Of a DNA stretch of 64,000 nucleotides, positions 1 to 9,416 are shown piece by piece. The stretch lies in the NCBI RefSeq assembly GCF_018141165.1, contig NZ_CP058557.1, forward strand, positions 1,674,001 to 1,738,000, given 5' to 3'. The notes beneath the pieces are model-generated. The model was not told the DNA's origin and searched no databases. It saw nothing but the letters and a program-made list of their open reading frames with translations. Numbering within the stretch: the stretch's first letter is position 1; every line of letters begins with the position of its first letter. Both the position numbers and the translations under genes were made by a program. The DNA is from Alkaliphilus sp. B6464. GTDB taxonomy: Bacteria > Bacillota > Clostridia > Peptostreptococcales > Natronincolaceae.

Positions 1-735
1 AATATGAATAATTTAGCTTCCATTCTACAAGAGAATAAAATAGAGAGAATGAACTTAGATCGTATGAGAGAAGAATGGTTTGCTAATATTTCTCACGATA
101 TAAAAACTCCTCTAGCTTCTATAAAAGGATATGCAGAGCTATTGAATGGTGAATATGATTTTACTAATGAAGAAATTAAGGAATATTCTGAAATAATTGA
201 ACAAAAGTCTATATACATAAAAGAGTTAGTTGATGATTTTAACCTGAGTGCTAGATTGCAAAACAGAAACATAATCCTCAACCTAGAAAAGTGTAATGTT
301 GTAAAAGTTTTAAAAGGAATAGTAATTGATATATTAAACATTCCTGAAAACAATAACAGGAATATTGAATTTATAAGCGATATAAAAAATATAGAGAAGA
401 AAATAGATTTAATTTTATTTAAAAGAGCAATAAATAACATAATACACAATGCTATTGTTCATAATGATGAAAATGTAAATGTACAAGTAAAGATTGAAAA
501 TAAAAATAATCAAGCCCATATAACTATAAAAGATAATGGAAAAGGGATTAGCGATGAAGAACTAAAATATATATTTACTAGATATTATAGAGGAACTAAT
601 ACTGGTAAGAAACATGAAGGCTCAGGATTAGGAATGGCTATAGCTAGAGATATAATAAAGGCCCATGGAGGAGATATTTTAGTAGAGAGTGAGCTAGGTA
701 AAGGAACTACTTTTAGAATTATAATCATCTGTTAA
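1..735 (+). CDS. Sensor histidine kinase, C-terminal part (5' end outside window)
   Basis: Catalytic half of a two-component sensor kinase. The H-box is visible as NISHDIKTPLASIKG (His near residue 31 from the first Met at 4), followed by an HATPase domain with N-box NNIIHNAIVHN, G1 DNGKGIS and G2 GSGLGMAIA. The frame is open to the window edge, so the sensor and membrane part is probably upstream; the Met at 4 is unlikely to be the true start. The partner regulator is not in view. The signal sensed cannot be inferred. Confidence 0.88.
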   Translation, partial: NMNNLASILQENKIERMNLDRMREEWFANISHDIKTPLASIKGYAELLNGEYDFTNEEIKEYSEIIEQKSIYIKELVDDFNLSARLQNRNIILNLEKCNVVKVLKGIVIDILNIPENNNRNIEFISDIKNIEKKIDLILFKRAINNIIHNAIVHNDENVNVQVKIENKNNQAHITIKDNGKGISDEELKYIFTRYYRGTNTGKKHEGSGLGMAIARDIIKAHGGDILVESELGKGTTFRIIIIC

Positions 736-840
736 ATCCTTAAGTTAATCATATGCGTTGCTTTTGTAGAAAATGTATAGTTTGTATAAAGTGTATAGTA
801 TGTGGTAGAATAACAAATAAAACTTAGCGAGGTGGAAAAA

Positions 841-1713
841 ATGAAAAATAGTAGATTAATAAAGTATACAACTATAATGACAGTTTTTGTTTTTATATTT
901 AATACTTTTGCCTATGCAGATAGTAGTAGAGTTGTAACATTAGGAAAAGATTTAAATGAGGCTCAAAGAAAACAAATATTAGATATTTTTAAGGTTTCTG
1001 AAAATGAAGCAACAATAATTGAAGTAAACAATCAAGAAGAAAGAGCATATTTAGAAGGCGTTGCTACGGAAGCACAGCTGGGTAAAATAACTATGTCATC
1101 AGCTTATGTTGAACTACTAGAAGCAGGATCTGGAATTGGAGTAGAGACTTATAATATATCATGGGTAACAAAAGAGATGTATCAGAGTGCATTAGTTACT
1201 GCTGGTGTAAAAGACGCTAAGATTATTGCGGCAGCACCATTTCCGGTTTCTGGTACAGGTGCTCTTACTGGAATATTAAAAGCATTTGAGCAAGCTACTG
1301 GAAAGAAAATCAGTGATGAACAGAAAAAAGTAGCCAACCAAGAAGTTATACAAACTGGAAAATTAGGTGAAGAAATTGGGAAAGAAAAGGCTACTGAATT
1401 AATAAGGGTAGTAAAAGAAGAAGTTATCGAAAAAAGAGTAAAAAATCCAGAAGAAATAAAGAGAATCGTTTTAGATATAGCTGCACGTTTAGATATAAAT
1501 TTGAATGCAAATCAAATTGAAGAAATTTCTAAGCTTATGGAGCGAATAAATAAATTAAATTTAAATACAGAAGAAATTAAAGAACAGCTTAAAGGCATTG
1601 GTAAAAAGATTGATCAAACTTTAAAGGATAACGAACAGGTAAAGTCTTTGCTTCAAAGGATTATAGATATGATAAAAAGTTTATTTAGTTCTTTGTTTAG
1701 TATGTTTAAATAA
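841..1713 (+). CDS. DUF1002 family secreted protein
   Basis: About 290 residues with an N-terminal signal peptide (hydrophobic stretch after MKNSRLIKY, likely cut after AYA). The central region resembles the DUF1002/YpuA family (TMSSAYVELLEAG, AAPFPVSGTGALTGI), followed by a charged, probably helical C-terminal half. ATG 841 is preferred over the in-frame GTG at 832 because the GAGGTGG ribosome-binding site covers 832. Molecular function is unknown in the family. It stands alone between the kinase and gltX. Confidence 0.75.
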   Translation: MKNSRLIKYTTIMTVFVFIFNTFAYADSSRVVTLGKDLNEAQRKQILDIFKVSENEATIIEVNNQEERAYLEGVATEAQLGKITMSSAYVELLEAGSGIGVETYNISWVTKEMYQSALVTAGVKDAKIIAAAPFPVSGTGALTGILKAFEQATGKKISDEQKKVANQEVIQTGKLGEEIGKEKATELIRVVKEEVIEKRVKNPEEIKRIVLDIAARLDINLNANQIEEISKLMERINKLNLNTEEIKEQLKGIGKKIDQTLKDNEQVKSLLQRIIDMIKSLFSSLFSMFK

Positions 1714-1727
1714 ACTTAACCTTTTCT

Positions 1728-1756
1728 TGATTGAAACTAAGGAATAGGTTATAATA
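1728..1756 (+). promoter_or_regulatory. Promoter of gltX
   Basis: TTGATT, 17-nt spacer, then a perfect TATAAT, 33 nt before the gltX start. It lies just after the stop of the DUF1002 gene. Confidence 0.6.
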
Positions 1757-1789
1757 ATATGATATTAGAGGGTAAACTGGAGGGATATC

Positions 1790-3268
1790 ATGTCTGTAAG
1801 AGTAAGATTTGCACCGAGTCCTACGGGATTCGTACATATAGGAAGTTTGAGAACAGCATTGTATAATTATTTATTTGCCAGAAAAAATAATGGTAAATAT
1901 ATTTTAAGAGTGGAAGATACAGATCAAAGTCGTTATGTTGAAGGAGCAATTGAAGGAATGCTTCGTTCTATGGAATGGGCAGGAGTTAACCATGATGAAG
2001 GCGTTATTCTAAACGGAGAACATTTAGGGCAAAGAGGAGAATTTGGACCTTATATCCAGTCACAGAGATTAGATATTTATAAACAATATATTAAGACACT
2101 ATTGGAAAATGGGTATGCTTATTATTGTTTCTGTTCTAAGGAAAGATTAGATGAGGTAAGAGAAAAACAAAAAGCTGAAGGCCTTACCGCTGGTTATGAT
2201 GGTCATTGTCGTAATCTTTCTAAAGAAGAGGTGGAGGAAAAAATAAAGGCTGGGCATCCTCATGTTATTAGATTAAGACTACCTGAAAACAAAGATATTA
2301 AGTTTACTGATATAGTACGTGGTGAAGTAGTTATGAACACTGTAGATTTAGATGATCAAGTATTAATGAAATCTGATGGTTTTCCAACCTATCATTTTGC
2401 TGTAGTAGTTGATGATCATTTAATGGGAATTACACATGTAATTCGGGGAGAAGAGTGGTTACCATCTACGCCAAAGCATGTTTATTTATATGAAGCATTT
2501 GGATGGGAAGCACCACAGTATGTACATTTACCTAATATCTTAAATGCAGATCGTAAAAAGCTTAGCAAACGTCAAGGAGATGTAGCTGTAGAGGACTTTT
2601 TAAATAAAGGATATTTACCAGAAGGTCTAGTAAACTATATTGCTTTAGTAGGTTGGAGTCCAGAAGATAACCAAGAAATTTTCTCTATGAAAGAGCTTGA
2701 GGAAAGCTTTTCATTAGAACGAGTTTCTAAAAGTGGTGGAGTTTTTGATGTTAATAAATTAAATTGGATAAATGGGCACTATATTAGAGAAAGTAGTGTA
2801 GAGCGTATTACGGATCTTGCTATACCTCATTTAATTGAAGTAGGTTATATTACTGAAGACGAGGCTAAAGAAAGATATGAATGGCTAAAGGACTTAGTAA
2901 GCGTACTTCAGGATAGAATATCCTATGTTGCAGAAATTAAGGATAAGTCAGATATTTTCTTTAAGACGGAAATTGAGCTAAAGGATGATGAGTCTAAGGA
3001 GCTTATTAAGGTAGAACACTTGCCGCAGTTATTAGATGTGTTTCAAAGTAAGGTAGAAGAAGCAGAGGTTATAGATGAGGATTTTGGTAAGAAGGTATTT
3101 AAAGAAATACAAAAGGAAACTGGTATTAAAGGACCGAATCTATTTAAGCCAATTCGTGTAGTGCTAACTGGAGAGGTACATGGGCCAGATTTACCTCTGG
3201 TTATGAAAGTTTTAGGTAGCGAAAACATACTTAAGCGCATACAATATGTAAAGGAACATTTAGTTTAA
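1790..3268 (+). CDS. gltX: Glutamate--tRNA ligase
   Basis: Class I aminoacyl-tRNA synthetase, 492 aa, charging tRNA-Glu; in Firmicutes it usually also charges tRNA-Gln for the GatCAB route. The HIGH-type motif is in [18 protein letters not shown] near residue 10 and the KMSKS-type motif is KKLSKRQG near residue 255. A cysteine cluster (YCFCSKE ... DGHCR) sits in the connective region. ATG 1790 follows GGAGG. It has its own promoter and is followed by the T-box of the cys operon, so it is probably monocistronic. Confidence 0.97.
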   Translation: MSVRVRFAPSPTGFVHIGSLRTALYNYLFARKNNGKYILRVEDTDQSRYVEGAIEGMLRSMEWAGVNHDEGVILNGEHLGQRGEFGPYIQSQRLDIYKQYIKTLLENGYAYYCFCSKERLDEVREKQKAEGLTAGYDGHCRNLSKEEVEEKIKAGHPHVIRLRLPENKDIKFTDIVRGEVVMNTVDLDDQVLMKSDGFPTYHFAVVVDDHLMGITHVIRGEEWLPSTPKHVYLYEAFGWEAPQYVHLPNILNADRKKLSKRQGDVAVEDFLNKGYLPEGLVNYIALVGWSPEDNQEIFSMKELEESFSLERVSKSGGVFDVNKLNWINGHYIRESSVERITDLAIPHLIEVGYITEDEAKERYEWLKDLVSVLQDRISYVAEIKDKSDIFFKTEIELKDDESKELIKVEHLPQLLDVFQSKVEEAEVIDEDFGKKVFKEIQKETGIKGPNLFKPIRVVLTGEVHGPDLPLVMKVLGSENILKRIQYVKEHLV

Positions 3269-3283
3269 TAAAGTTAAAGGCAA

Positions 3284-3512
3284 AGAACAGAAGAAGTAAG
3301 TCTATACTCCTTGCAAGAGATAAGCTGTCATTGGCTGAAAGCAGCTTTCAAGAAAAGATAGACCCAAATGCATCTGGGAGCTATAGCTTGAAATTTTTAG
3401 TAGGGCTAGTCGGGTGGTTCCGTTAAAAACTTGGAGTGGGATGCTTTTTATGATCCAACCAGAGTGGAACCGCGGAATAAAAGCGCCTCTGAATTTTTCA
3501 GGGCGTTTTTTG
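3284..3512 (+). promoter_or_regulatory. T-box leader (probably tRNA-Cys responsive) with terminator
   Basis: The T-box core AGAGTGGAACCGCGG lies at 3461-3475. An intrinsic terminator follows: CGCCTCTGA pairs with TCAGGGCG at about 3484-3504, then a T-run. Upstream is a Stem I-like region with AGTAAG and AGAGATAAGC elements. A TGC triplet at 3369-3371 in CCCAAATGCATCTGGG is the best specifier candidate and matches cysteine, agreeing with the cysE and cysS genes downstream. The specifier assignment is inference; the T-box itself is clear. Confidence 0.93.
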
Positions 3513-3549
3513 TTTTTTGCAGATATATTTTATTGAAAGGGAGATATGT

Positions 3550-4215
3550 ATGCTTAGGTTTGTTAGAATGATTAAAGATGATGTTGATGCGATATTTGAA
3601 AGAGACCCTGCAGCTAAAAGTCTTATAGAGGTATTGTTGTGTTATCCAGGTCTCCATGCTGTTATGTTTCATCGTATTTCTCATGGTCTATATAAAAGAG
3701 GACTTATAGTTCTTCCAAGGATTATTTCCAATATAGCACGGTTTTTTACTGGAATTGAAATACATCCTGGAGCTAAAATTGGAAGAAGGGTTTTTATTGA
3801 TCATGGAATGGGGGTAGTAATAGGAGAAACAGCTGAGGTTGGTGATAATGTAACAATTTACCAAGGATCAACCTTAGGTGGTACTGGAAAGGAAAAGGGT
3901 AAGAGACATCCTACTATAGGAAATAATGTGGTTATTTCTTCAGGGGCAAAGGTTTTAGGACCTTTTACAGTAGGAGATAACTCGAAAATTGGTGCGGGAT
4001 CTGTTGTACTAAAGGAGGTACCGCCAAATTGTACGGTGGTTGGTGTGCCTGGAAGAATTGTAGTTAAAGACGATAAAAAAGTTAATAAGGAAGATACAAG
4101 TATAGACTTAGACCAAGTTAAACTGCCAGATCCGATTATGGAGGAACTGATTTATTTGAGAGATAAGGTTTTAGAACTTCAAAATAAAATTATTGAATTG
4201 GAGGAGAAAAAGTAA
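3550..4215 (+). CDS. cysE: Serine O-acetyltransferase
   Basis: Makes O-acetylserine from serine and acetyl-CoA, the first step of cysteine synthesis. The protein is 221 aa, the short Firmicute form, with the left-handed beta-helix hexapeptide region [18 protein letters not shown] and the conserved [22 protein letters not shown] 3550 is chosen after GGGAGA; the in-frame extension to 3517 runs into the terminator of the T-box. The stop overlaps the cysS start (TAATG). It is controlled by the upstream T-box. Confidence 0.95.
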   Translation: MLRFVRMIKDDVDAIFERDPAAKSLIEVLLCYPGLHAVMFHRISHGLYKRGLIVLPRIISNIARFFTGIEIHPGAKIGRRVFIDHGMGVVIGETAEVGDNVTIYQGSTLGGTGKEKGKRHPTIGNNVVISSGAKVLGPFTVGDNSKIGAGSVVLKEVPPNCTVVGVPGRIVVKDDKKVNKEDTSIDLDQVKLPDPIMEELIYLRDKVLELQNKIIELEEKK

Positions 4216-5609
4216 TGAGGTTTTATAATACATTGACTAGAAAAAAAGAAGAATTTATTCCATTAATTGCTGGAGAGGTTAAGATGTATGCTTGCGGGCC
4301 TACTGTATATAACTACTTTCATATAGGGAATGCTAGAACATTTATGGTGTTTGATGCTCTAAGAAGATATTTAAAATATAGGGGATTTGATGTAACCTTT
4401 GTTCAAAACTTTACTGATGTTGATGATAAAATAATAAATAAGGCTAAGGAGGAAGGTGTATCTCCAGAGGAAATTAGCCAGCGATTTATTGATGCTTACT
4501 TTTATGATGCTGATACTCTAGGTATAGAGAAGGCCGATATTCATCCGAAGGTAACTGAAAATATGGTAGAAATTATTGAATTCGTTAAAGAACTAGTAGA
4601 TAAAGGCTATGCTTATCAGTCTGGTGGTGATGTATATTTTGATGTATCAAAATATAAGGAATATGGAAAGCTTTCAAAACAAAACTTAGAGGATTTACAG
4701 GCTGGAGCTAGGATAGAAATAAACGAACAAAAAAGAAATCCTTTAGATTTTGCACTTTGGAAGGAAGTAAAGCCGGGTGAACCTAGTTGGGAAAGTCCTT
4801 GGGGATTAGGTAGACCTGGCTGGCATATAGAGTGCTCTGCTATGTCTAAAAAATATCTGGGAGAAACTATTGATATCCATGGAGGTGGTGGAGATTTAGT
4901 ATTTCCACACCATGAAAATGAAATTGCGCAAAGTGAGGCTTGCTCAGGGAGACCATTTGCAAAATATTGGCTACATGTAGGTTATTTAAATGTGGATAAC
5001 AAAAAGATGTCTAAGTCATTAAATAATTTCTTTACTCCCCGTGAGATTGCTGAAGAATTTGACTTAGAGAACCTTAGATTTTTCATGCTTTCTGCTCATT
5101 ATAGAAACCCTATTAACTTTAGTAGAGAGTTATTAGAGTCAGCTAAAAATGGCTTAGATAGATTATATACTGGAAAAAATAATTTAGAATATCTATTAAA
5201 TAATTCAGAGGACTTATCTCCAGTTGCCGAGGAGATAAAATGGACTCAAAGTTTAGTTTCGTATAAAGAACGTTTCAATGAAGTAATGGATGACGATTTT
5301 AATACTGCTGATGGTATTGCGGTTATATTTGATTTAATAAGAGATATAAATACTAATATATCTGAGAAAACTGCAAAAACAGTATTACAAGAAGCTTATG
5401 ATCTATTTATGGAATTAACAGGAGTACTAGGACTATTAAATAAAGAAGGGGAAGTTTTAGAAGAAGAAATAGAAAGACTTATAGAACAAAGACAGAATGC
5501 TAGAAAAGAAAAAAACTTTGCTCTTTCTGATAAAATTAGAGATAATTTAAAGAAAAAAGGAATCGTATTAGAAGATACTCCACAAGGAGTTAAATGGAGA
5601 CGTATATAG
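4215..5609 (+). CDS. cysS: Cysteine--tRNA ligase
   Basis: Class I synthetase, 464 aa. The zinc-site cysteine is in [17 protein letters not shown], which also holds the HIGH-type motif; KKMSKSLNN is the KMSKS loop and [20 protein letters not shown] is the family signature. It overlaps the cysE stop by one base, so the T-box controls cysteine synthesis and charging together. Confidence 0.97.
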   Translation: MRFYNTLTRKKEEFIPLIAGEVKMYACGPTVYNYFHIGNARTFMVFDALRRYLKYRGFDVTFVQNFTDVDDKIINKAKEEGVSPEEISQRFIDAYFYDADTLGIEKADIHPKVTENMVEIIEFVKELVDKGYAYQSGGDVYFDVSKYKEYGKLSKQNLEDLQAGARIEINEQKRNPLDFALWKEVKPGEPSWESPWGLGRPGWHIECSAMSKKYLGETIDIHGGGGDLVFPHHENEIAQSEACSGRPFAKYWLHVGYLNVDNKKMSKSLNNFFTPREIAEEFDLENLRFFMLSAHYRNPINFSRELLESAKNGLDRLYTGKNNLEYLLNNSEDLSPVAEEIKWTQSLVSYKERFNEVMDDDFNTADGIAVIFDLIRDINTNISEKTAKTVLQEAYDLFMELTGVLGLLNKEGEVLEEEIERLIEQRQNARKEKNFALSDKIRDNLKKKGIVLEDTPQGVKWRRI

Positions 5610-5627
5610 GAGTGAAAAAATTATAAT

Positions 5628-6068
5628 ATGGATGAATTTTTGAATAATATACAGGAAAATACGAAAATAAAAACCGAGTCAGAAGTTAGGATGATGGCTC
5701 CATTAGTACTTGCATATGTGGGGGATGCCATATTTGAAGTGTTTATTCGTAATTATTTAGTAAAGGAAATGAATGTATCCGTGAATCAATATCATAAAAA
5801 GGCTACCCGTTATGTACGGGCTAAGTCTCAGGCGGAAGTTGTACATGCTCTTGAGCCGGAACTAACGGAGGTAGAGTGGACAATAGTGAAAAGAGGGAGA
5901 AATCAAAAATCAGCAACTGTACCTAAAAATGCAAATTTAACTGACTATAGATATGCCACAGGATTTGAAGCATTACTAGGATATTTATTCTATATAGGAG
6001 AGTACAGTAGATTATCTCTATTAATGAATAGGGCTGTAGAGATTATTAATAATGGAATGGATGTGTAA
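5628..6068 (+). CDS. mrnC: Mini-ribonuclease 3
   Basis: An RNase III catalytic domain without a dsRNA-binding domain (146 aa), the enzyme that matures 23S rRNA ends in Firmicutes. Conserved acidic residues are in LAYVGDAIFE and in GFEALLGYL. Its place directly after cysS is the usual Firmicute order. The start follows AGGAGTG with a rather long spacer; the operon continues downstream with a 2-nt gap. Confidence 0.93.
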   Translation: MDEFLNNIQENTKIKTESEVRMMAPLVLAYVGDAIFEVFIRNYLVKEMNVSVNQYHKKATRYVRAKSQAEVVHALEPELTEVEWTIVKRGRNQKSATVPKNANLTDYRYATGFEALLGYLFYIGEYSRLSLLMNRAVEIINNGMDV

Positions 6069-6070
6069 GT

Positions 6071-6448
6071 ATGGACAAGCGTTCTAAAACTATGATTATA
6101 GTTACGATCTTTCTTTTATTTCTTCTTATAATTAAATCTACTGTAATTGATCCTGTAGGAGAGTTAGTAGGAGATTCAGAAAAATATAGACTATATACAC
6201 TTCAAACTTCTCCATTAAATGGAGGGCTTTTAGAAAAAGCAGGACTACTTACCTATAGGGTTGTTAAGGTTAAGCAAGATAGTATAGAGGGTAATACGGA
6301 AGTGTTACTAAAGATTGAAAATAGCGATGAATGGACTAGTGATATTTTAGAAGGGCAATACAGCGGAAAAGTACGTGCATATTTATTTTACTTTATTCCG
6401 GTTAAAGATATAAATTTTAGAGGGGGATTTGTAAAAGATGAAAAGTAA
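6071..6448 (+). CDS. Small membrane-anchored protein of unknown function
   Basis: 125 aa with one hydrophobic segment near the N-terminus (about residues 8-24) after a positively charged start, so it is likely a membrane-anchored or secreted protein with the C-terminus outside. I do not recognise a family. It sits between mrnC and thyX with a 2-nt gap on one side and an 11-nt overlap on the other, so it is cotranscribed with them. Confidence 0.6.
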   Translation: MDKRSKTMIIVTIFLLFLLIIKSTVIDPVGELVGDSEKYRLYTLQTSPLNGGLLEKAGLLTYRVVKVKQDSIEGNTEVLLKIENSDEWTSDILEGQYSGKVRAYLFYFIPVKDINFRGGFVKDEK

Positions 6449-7226
6449 GATGAAGGTTAGTCTAATTACCTATACACCTGAGCCAGAAAAGTTAGTTGCT
6501 GGAGCTGCTAAGCTCTGTTATTCCCATAGTGGAATAGATGAGTTAATGAGTAATTTGGAGCAAGGTAATATTGAAAAGTTTATTGCTATGCTCGCGATTA
6601 TGGGACATGAATCCCCTTTTGAGCATATTAACTTTACCTTTGGTATAGAAGGAGTATCTAGAAGTCTAACACACCAGTTAGTTCGACACCGTATTGGATC
6701 TAGCTATTCTCAAAAAAGTCAGAGATATGTTAAAGAAGGCAGTTTTGAATATGTAGTTCCTCCTCACATTGCAGATATACCTGAGGCAAAGGAAATGTAT
6801 ATTAAGACTATGGATGATATTCAAATAGCCTATGATAGTTTAACAAGTATTTTGTTTGAAAAACATTATGAGTATTATTTAAATAAAGGAAAATCAGAGA
6901 AGGCTGCAAAAAGTGCGGCCGAGAAGCAAGCTATTGAAGATGCGAGATATGTTTTACCTAATAGCTGTGAAACTAAAATAGTGGTAACGATGAATGCCAG
7001 GGCTCTATTTAATTTCTTTAAAAAGAGATGCTGCAATCGTGCTCAGTGGGAAATTAGAGAACTTGCTATAGAAATGTTAAAACTTGTACTAGAAGTTGCT
7101 CCTAATATATTTAAAATTGCAGGACCGGGCTGTTTAACTGGAAAATGTCCAGAAGGAAATATGAGCTGTGGGGAGAGCGTGGCAGTTAAGGATAGGTTTA
7201 GGAACCTATCTATTAGGGAAATATAG
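6438..7226 (+). CDS. thyX: FAD-dependent thymidylate synthase
   Basis: Converts dUMP to dTMP with methylene-tetrahydrofolate, FAD and NADPH. The ThyX motif region reads RHRIGSSYSQKSQRY, with ESPFEHINFTF before it and RALFNFFKKRCCNRAQWEIR after it. 262 aa is slightly above the usual length. The start overlaps the preceding gene by 11 nt; an in-frame ATG 12 nt downstream is also possible. Confidence 0.95.
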   Translation: MKSKMKVSLITYTPEPEKLVAGAAKLCYSHSGIDELMSNLEQGNIEKFIAMLAIMGHESPFEHINFTFGIEGVSRSLTHQLVRHRIGSSYSQKSQRYVKEGSFEYVVPPHIADIPEAKEMYIKTMDDIQIAYDSLTSILFEKHYEYYLNKGKSEKAAKSAAEKQAIEDARYVLPNSCETKIVVTMNARALFNFFKKRCCNRAQWEIRELAIEMLKLVLEVAPNIFKIAGPGCLTGKCPEGNMSCGESVAVKDRFRNLSIREI

Positions 7227-7255
7227 GGTAATGTATATGAGGAAGGAAGGATAAT

Positions 7256-8002
7256 ATGTCAACAGATAAAATAGTAGGACGAAATCCAGTAATGGAGGCA
7301 CTAAAATCTGGTAGAGAGATTGATAAAATTTTAATCGCTAAAGGAACTGAAGGTGGTTCCTTAATTAAAATAATTGGGAAAGCAAAAGATAGGGGCATAC
7401 CTATTCAATATGTTGAAAGACAAAAATTAAATGAAATATCGGAATCTAATGCACATCAAGGAATTATAGCAACTGTAGCTGCTTACGAATATAGCGACTT
7501 AGAGGATATTCTTGATAGAGCTAAACGAAGAGGTAAAGATCCTTTTATTCTAATTTTAGATGAAATTATGGATCCTCACAATTTAGGATCTATTATGAGA
7601 ACAGCTGATGCAGTAGGAGTAGATGGTATTATTATTCCTAAAAGGCGATCTGTAGGTTTAACAGCAACTGTTGCTAAGAGTTCTGCTGGGGCTATTGAAT
7701 ATGTTCCTGTAGCAAAGGTTTCTAATATTGCGCAGACAATTGATCGTATTAAAGAGAAGGGTATATGGGTTGCTGGAGCAGATATGAGTGGAGCTAAAGA
7801 ACATTATAATACTGACTTAAAAGGACCTCTTGCATTAGTTATAGGGAATGAAGGTCAGGGGATTTCAAGATTAATTAAAGAAAAATGTGATTTCTTAGTA
7901 AAACTTCCTATGGCTGGTCAAGTATCTTCATTAAATGCTTCAGTAGCAGCAGCTGTTTTAATGTATGAAGTCTTCAGACAAAGATCAACTGCTGATAATT
8001 AG
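7256..8002 (+). CDS. rlmB: 23S rRNA (guanosine-2'-O-)-methyltransferase RlmB family
   Basis: SpoU-type SPOUT methyltransferase, 248 aa. The N-terminal substrate-binding domain begins IVGRNPVMEALKSGREIDKI. The knot domain holds DPHNLGSIMRTADAVGVDG, IGNEGQGISRL and the C-terminal PMAGQVSSLNASVAAAVLMYE. The neighbourhood cysS-mrnC-rlmB-rae1 is typical of Firmicutes. Specificity for G2251 is inferred from family and context. Confidence 0.92.
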   Translation: MSTDKIVGRNPVMEALKSGREIDKILIAKGTEGGSLIKIIGKAKDRGIPIQYVERQKLNEISESNAHQGIIATVAAYEYSDLEDILDRAKRRGKDPFILILDEIMDPHNLGSIMRTADAVGVDGIIIPKRRSVGLTATVAKSSAGAIEYVPVAKVSNIAQTIDRIKEKGIWVAGADMSGAKEHYNTDLKGPLALVIGNEGQGISRLIKEKCDFLVKLPMAGQVSSLNASVAAAVLMYEVFRQRSTADN

Positions 8003-8017
8003 CTAGAGGAAATAGCT

Positions 8018-8530
8018 TTGAATGAATATTTAATTTTAGATGGTTATAATGTGATTAATTCTTGGCCTAAATTAAAGCTACTAATGAATGAAAGCTTAGA
8101 AATTGCGCGAGGTGAACTGATTGAAATAATGGCAGAATACAGGGCATTCAAGGGTGTTAATGTCATTATTGTATTCGATGCTTATTTAGTAAAAGGAAGC
8201 ACAAAGAAGAGTGAGAAATTAAGAGGAGTAGAGATTGTGTTTACTAAGGAGAGAGAAACAGCTGACTCTTATATAGAAAGACTTATTGTTGAACTATCTA
8301 AAAATAGGAGAAATAGAGTATCGGTTGTAACTAATGACTGGACAGAACAGCAGATGGTGTTAGGCGGAGGAGCTACAAGAGTCTCGGTTAGAGAAATGGT
8401 ATTGGATTTTGATCAAATAAAAAATAAAATAAATAAGAAGATTGAAACCCCTAGAAAGCAAAAAGATACATTATCCGACAGGATTGATCCGCTAATTTTG
8501 GAAAAACTTGAAAAATTCCGACGAGGATAA
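8018..8530 (+). CDS. NYN (PIN-like) ribonuclease, YacP/Rae1 family
   Basis: 170 aa with the N-terminal LILDGYNVINSW motif of NYN/PIN-like nucleases and acidic residues in VFDAY, ETADSYIE and VVTNDWTEQ. The B. subtilis relative Rae1 cleaves mRNA on the ribosome. The start is TTG at 8018 after AGAGGA; the nearby ATG is out of frame. It is followed by sigH as in other Firmicutes. Confidence 0.88.
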   Translation: MNEYLILDGYNVINSWPKLKLLMNESLEIARGELIEIMAEYRAFKGVNVIIVFDAYLVKGSTKKSEKLRGVEIVFTKERETADSYIERLIVELSKNRRNRVSVVTNDWTEQQMVLGGGATRVSVREMVLDFDQIKNKINKKIETPRKQKDTLSDRIDPLILEKLEKFRRG

Positions 8531-8539
8531 GGAAACTCC

Positions 8540-8569
8540 TTGACTTAACATAATCTGTTCAGTTATAAT
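8540..8569 (+). promoter_or_regulatory. Promoter of sigH
   Basis: TTGACT, 18-nt spacer and a perfect TATAAT (8564-8569). The predicted transcript start falls near 8576, the position of an upstream in-frame ATG, which argues that the real sigH start lies further downstream. Confidence 0.7.
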
Positions 8570-8617
8570 GAAATCATGAAAATTGCGGATTATACAAAAG
8601 TGTTGGAGGCGATGGGT

Positions 8618-9259
8618 ATGGGTGCTGGCATAGCAAAAGAAACTGTAGAAAATTATGAAATAGTAGATGAGGTTATGGTTGAAATTGCTAAAGATGGTGA
8701 TTTGGAAGCTTTAGAATATCTGATTAAAAAATATAAAAATTTTGTTCGTGCTAAAGCTAGATCTTATTTTTTAATTGGTGCCGATCGTGAAGATATTGTA
8801 CAAGAAGGCATGATTGGATTATATAAGGCAATTCGTGATTTTAAACCCGATAAACTGTCTTCATTTAGAGCTTTTGCTGAACTTTGTATTACACGCCAAA
8901 TAATAACTGCTATAAAAACAGCTACTAGGCAAAAACACATTCCTTTAAACTCATATGTATCGCTAAACAAACCAATATATGATGAGGAGTCTGATAGGAC
9001 ACTATTAGACGTGATTTCTGGCCAAAAGGTTACTGATCCTGAGGAGTTGGTAATCTGTAGAGAAGAGTTAGGTCACATAGAAGGAAAAATAGGCGAAATT
9101 TTGAGTGACTTGGAATGGAAGGTATTGGCTCTTTATTTAGAAGGAAGGTCTTATCAAGAAATTGCCTGTGATTTAGATAGACACGTAAAGTCTATAGACA
9201 ATGCCCTTCAAAGGGTGAAAAGAAAATTAGAGAAATATTTGGAGTCAAGAAATGGATAA
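8618..9259 (+). CDS. sigH: RNA polymerase sporulation sigma factor SigH
   Basis: Sigma-70 family, 213 aa from the chosen start. Region 2 is nearly diagnostic for SigH (NFVRAKARSYFLIGADREDI, then VQEGMIGLYKAIRDF); region 4 ends in a helix-turn-helix (YQEIACDLDRHVKSIDNALQ). ATG 8618 is chosen because GGAGG at 8605-8609 is 8 nt upstream. The in-frame ATG at 8576 has no binding site and coincides with the predicted transcript start. SigH directs early sporulation genes. Confidence 0.95.
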   Translation: MGAGIAKETVENYEIVDEVMVEIAKDGDLEALEYLIKKYKNFVRAKARSYFLIGADREDIVQEGMIGLYKAIRDFKPDKLSSFRAFAELCITRQIITAIKTATRQKHIPLNSYVSLNKPIYDEESDRTLLDVISGQKVTDPEELVICREELGHIEGKIGEILSDLEWKVLALYLEGRSYQEIACDLDRHVKSIDNALQRVKRKLEKYLESRNG

Positions 9260-9290
9260 GCCTATACTGTATTAACAATACATAACAATA

Positions 9291-9320
9291 TTGACAACAT
9301 CGCATTACAAATAGTAAAAT
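9291..9320 (+). promoter_or_regulatory. Promoter of first tuf
   Basis: TTGACA, 18-nt spacer, TAAAAT, about 115 nt upstream of the tuf start. Confidence 0.6.
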
Positions 9321-9416
9321 GATGTTGGGTACAAGTGATTATAGGACATAATTAGGTTTTTAAAAACACCCGGCATCGTTTAAATAAAAAGATGTAAAAA
9401 ATAAAATAAGGCTTTT

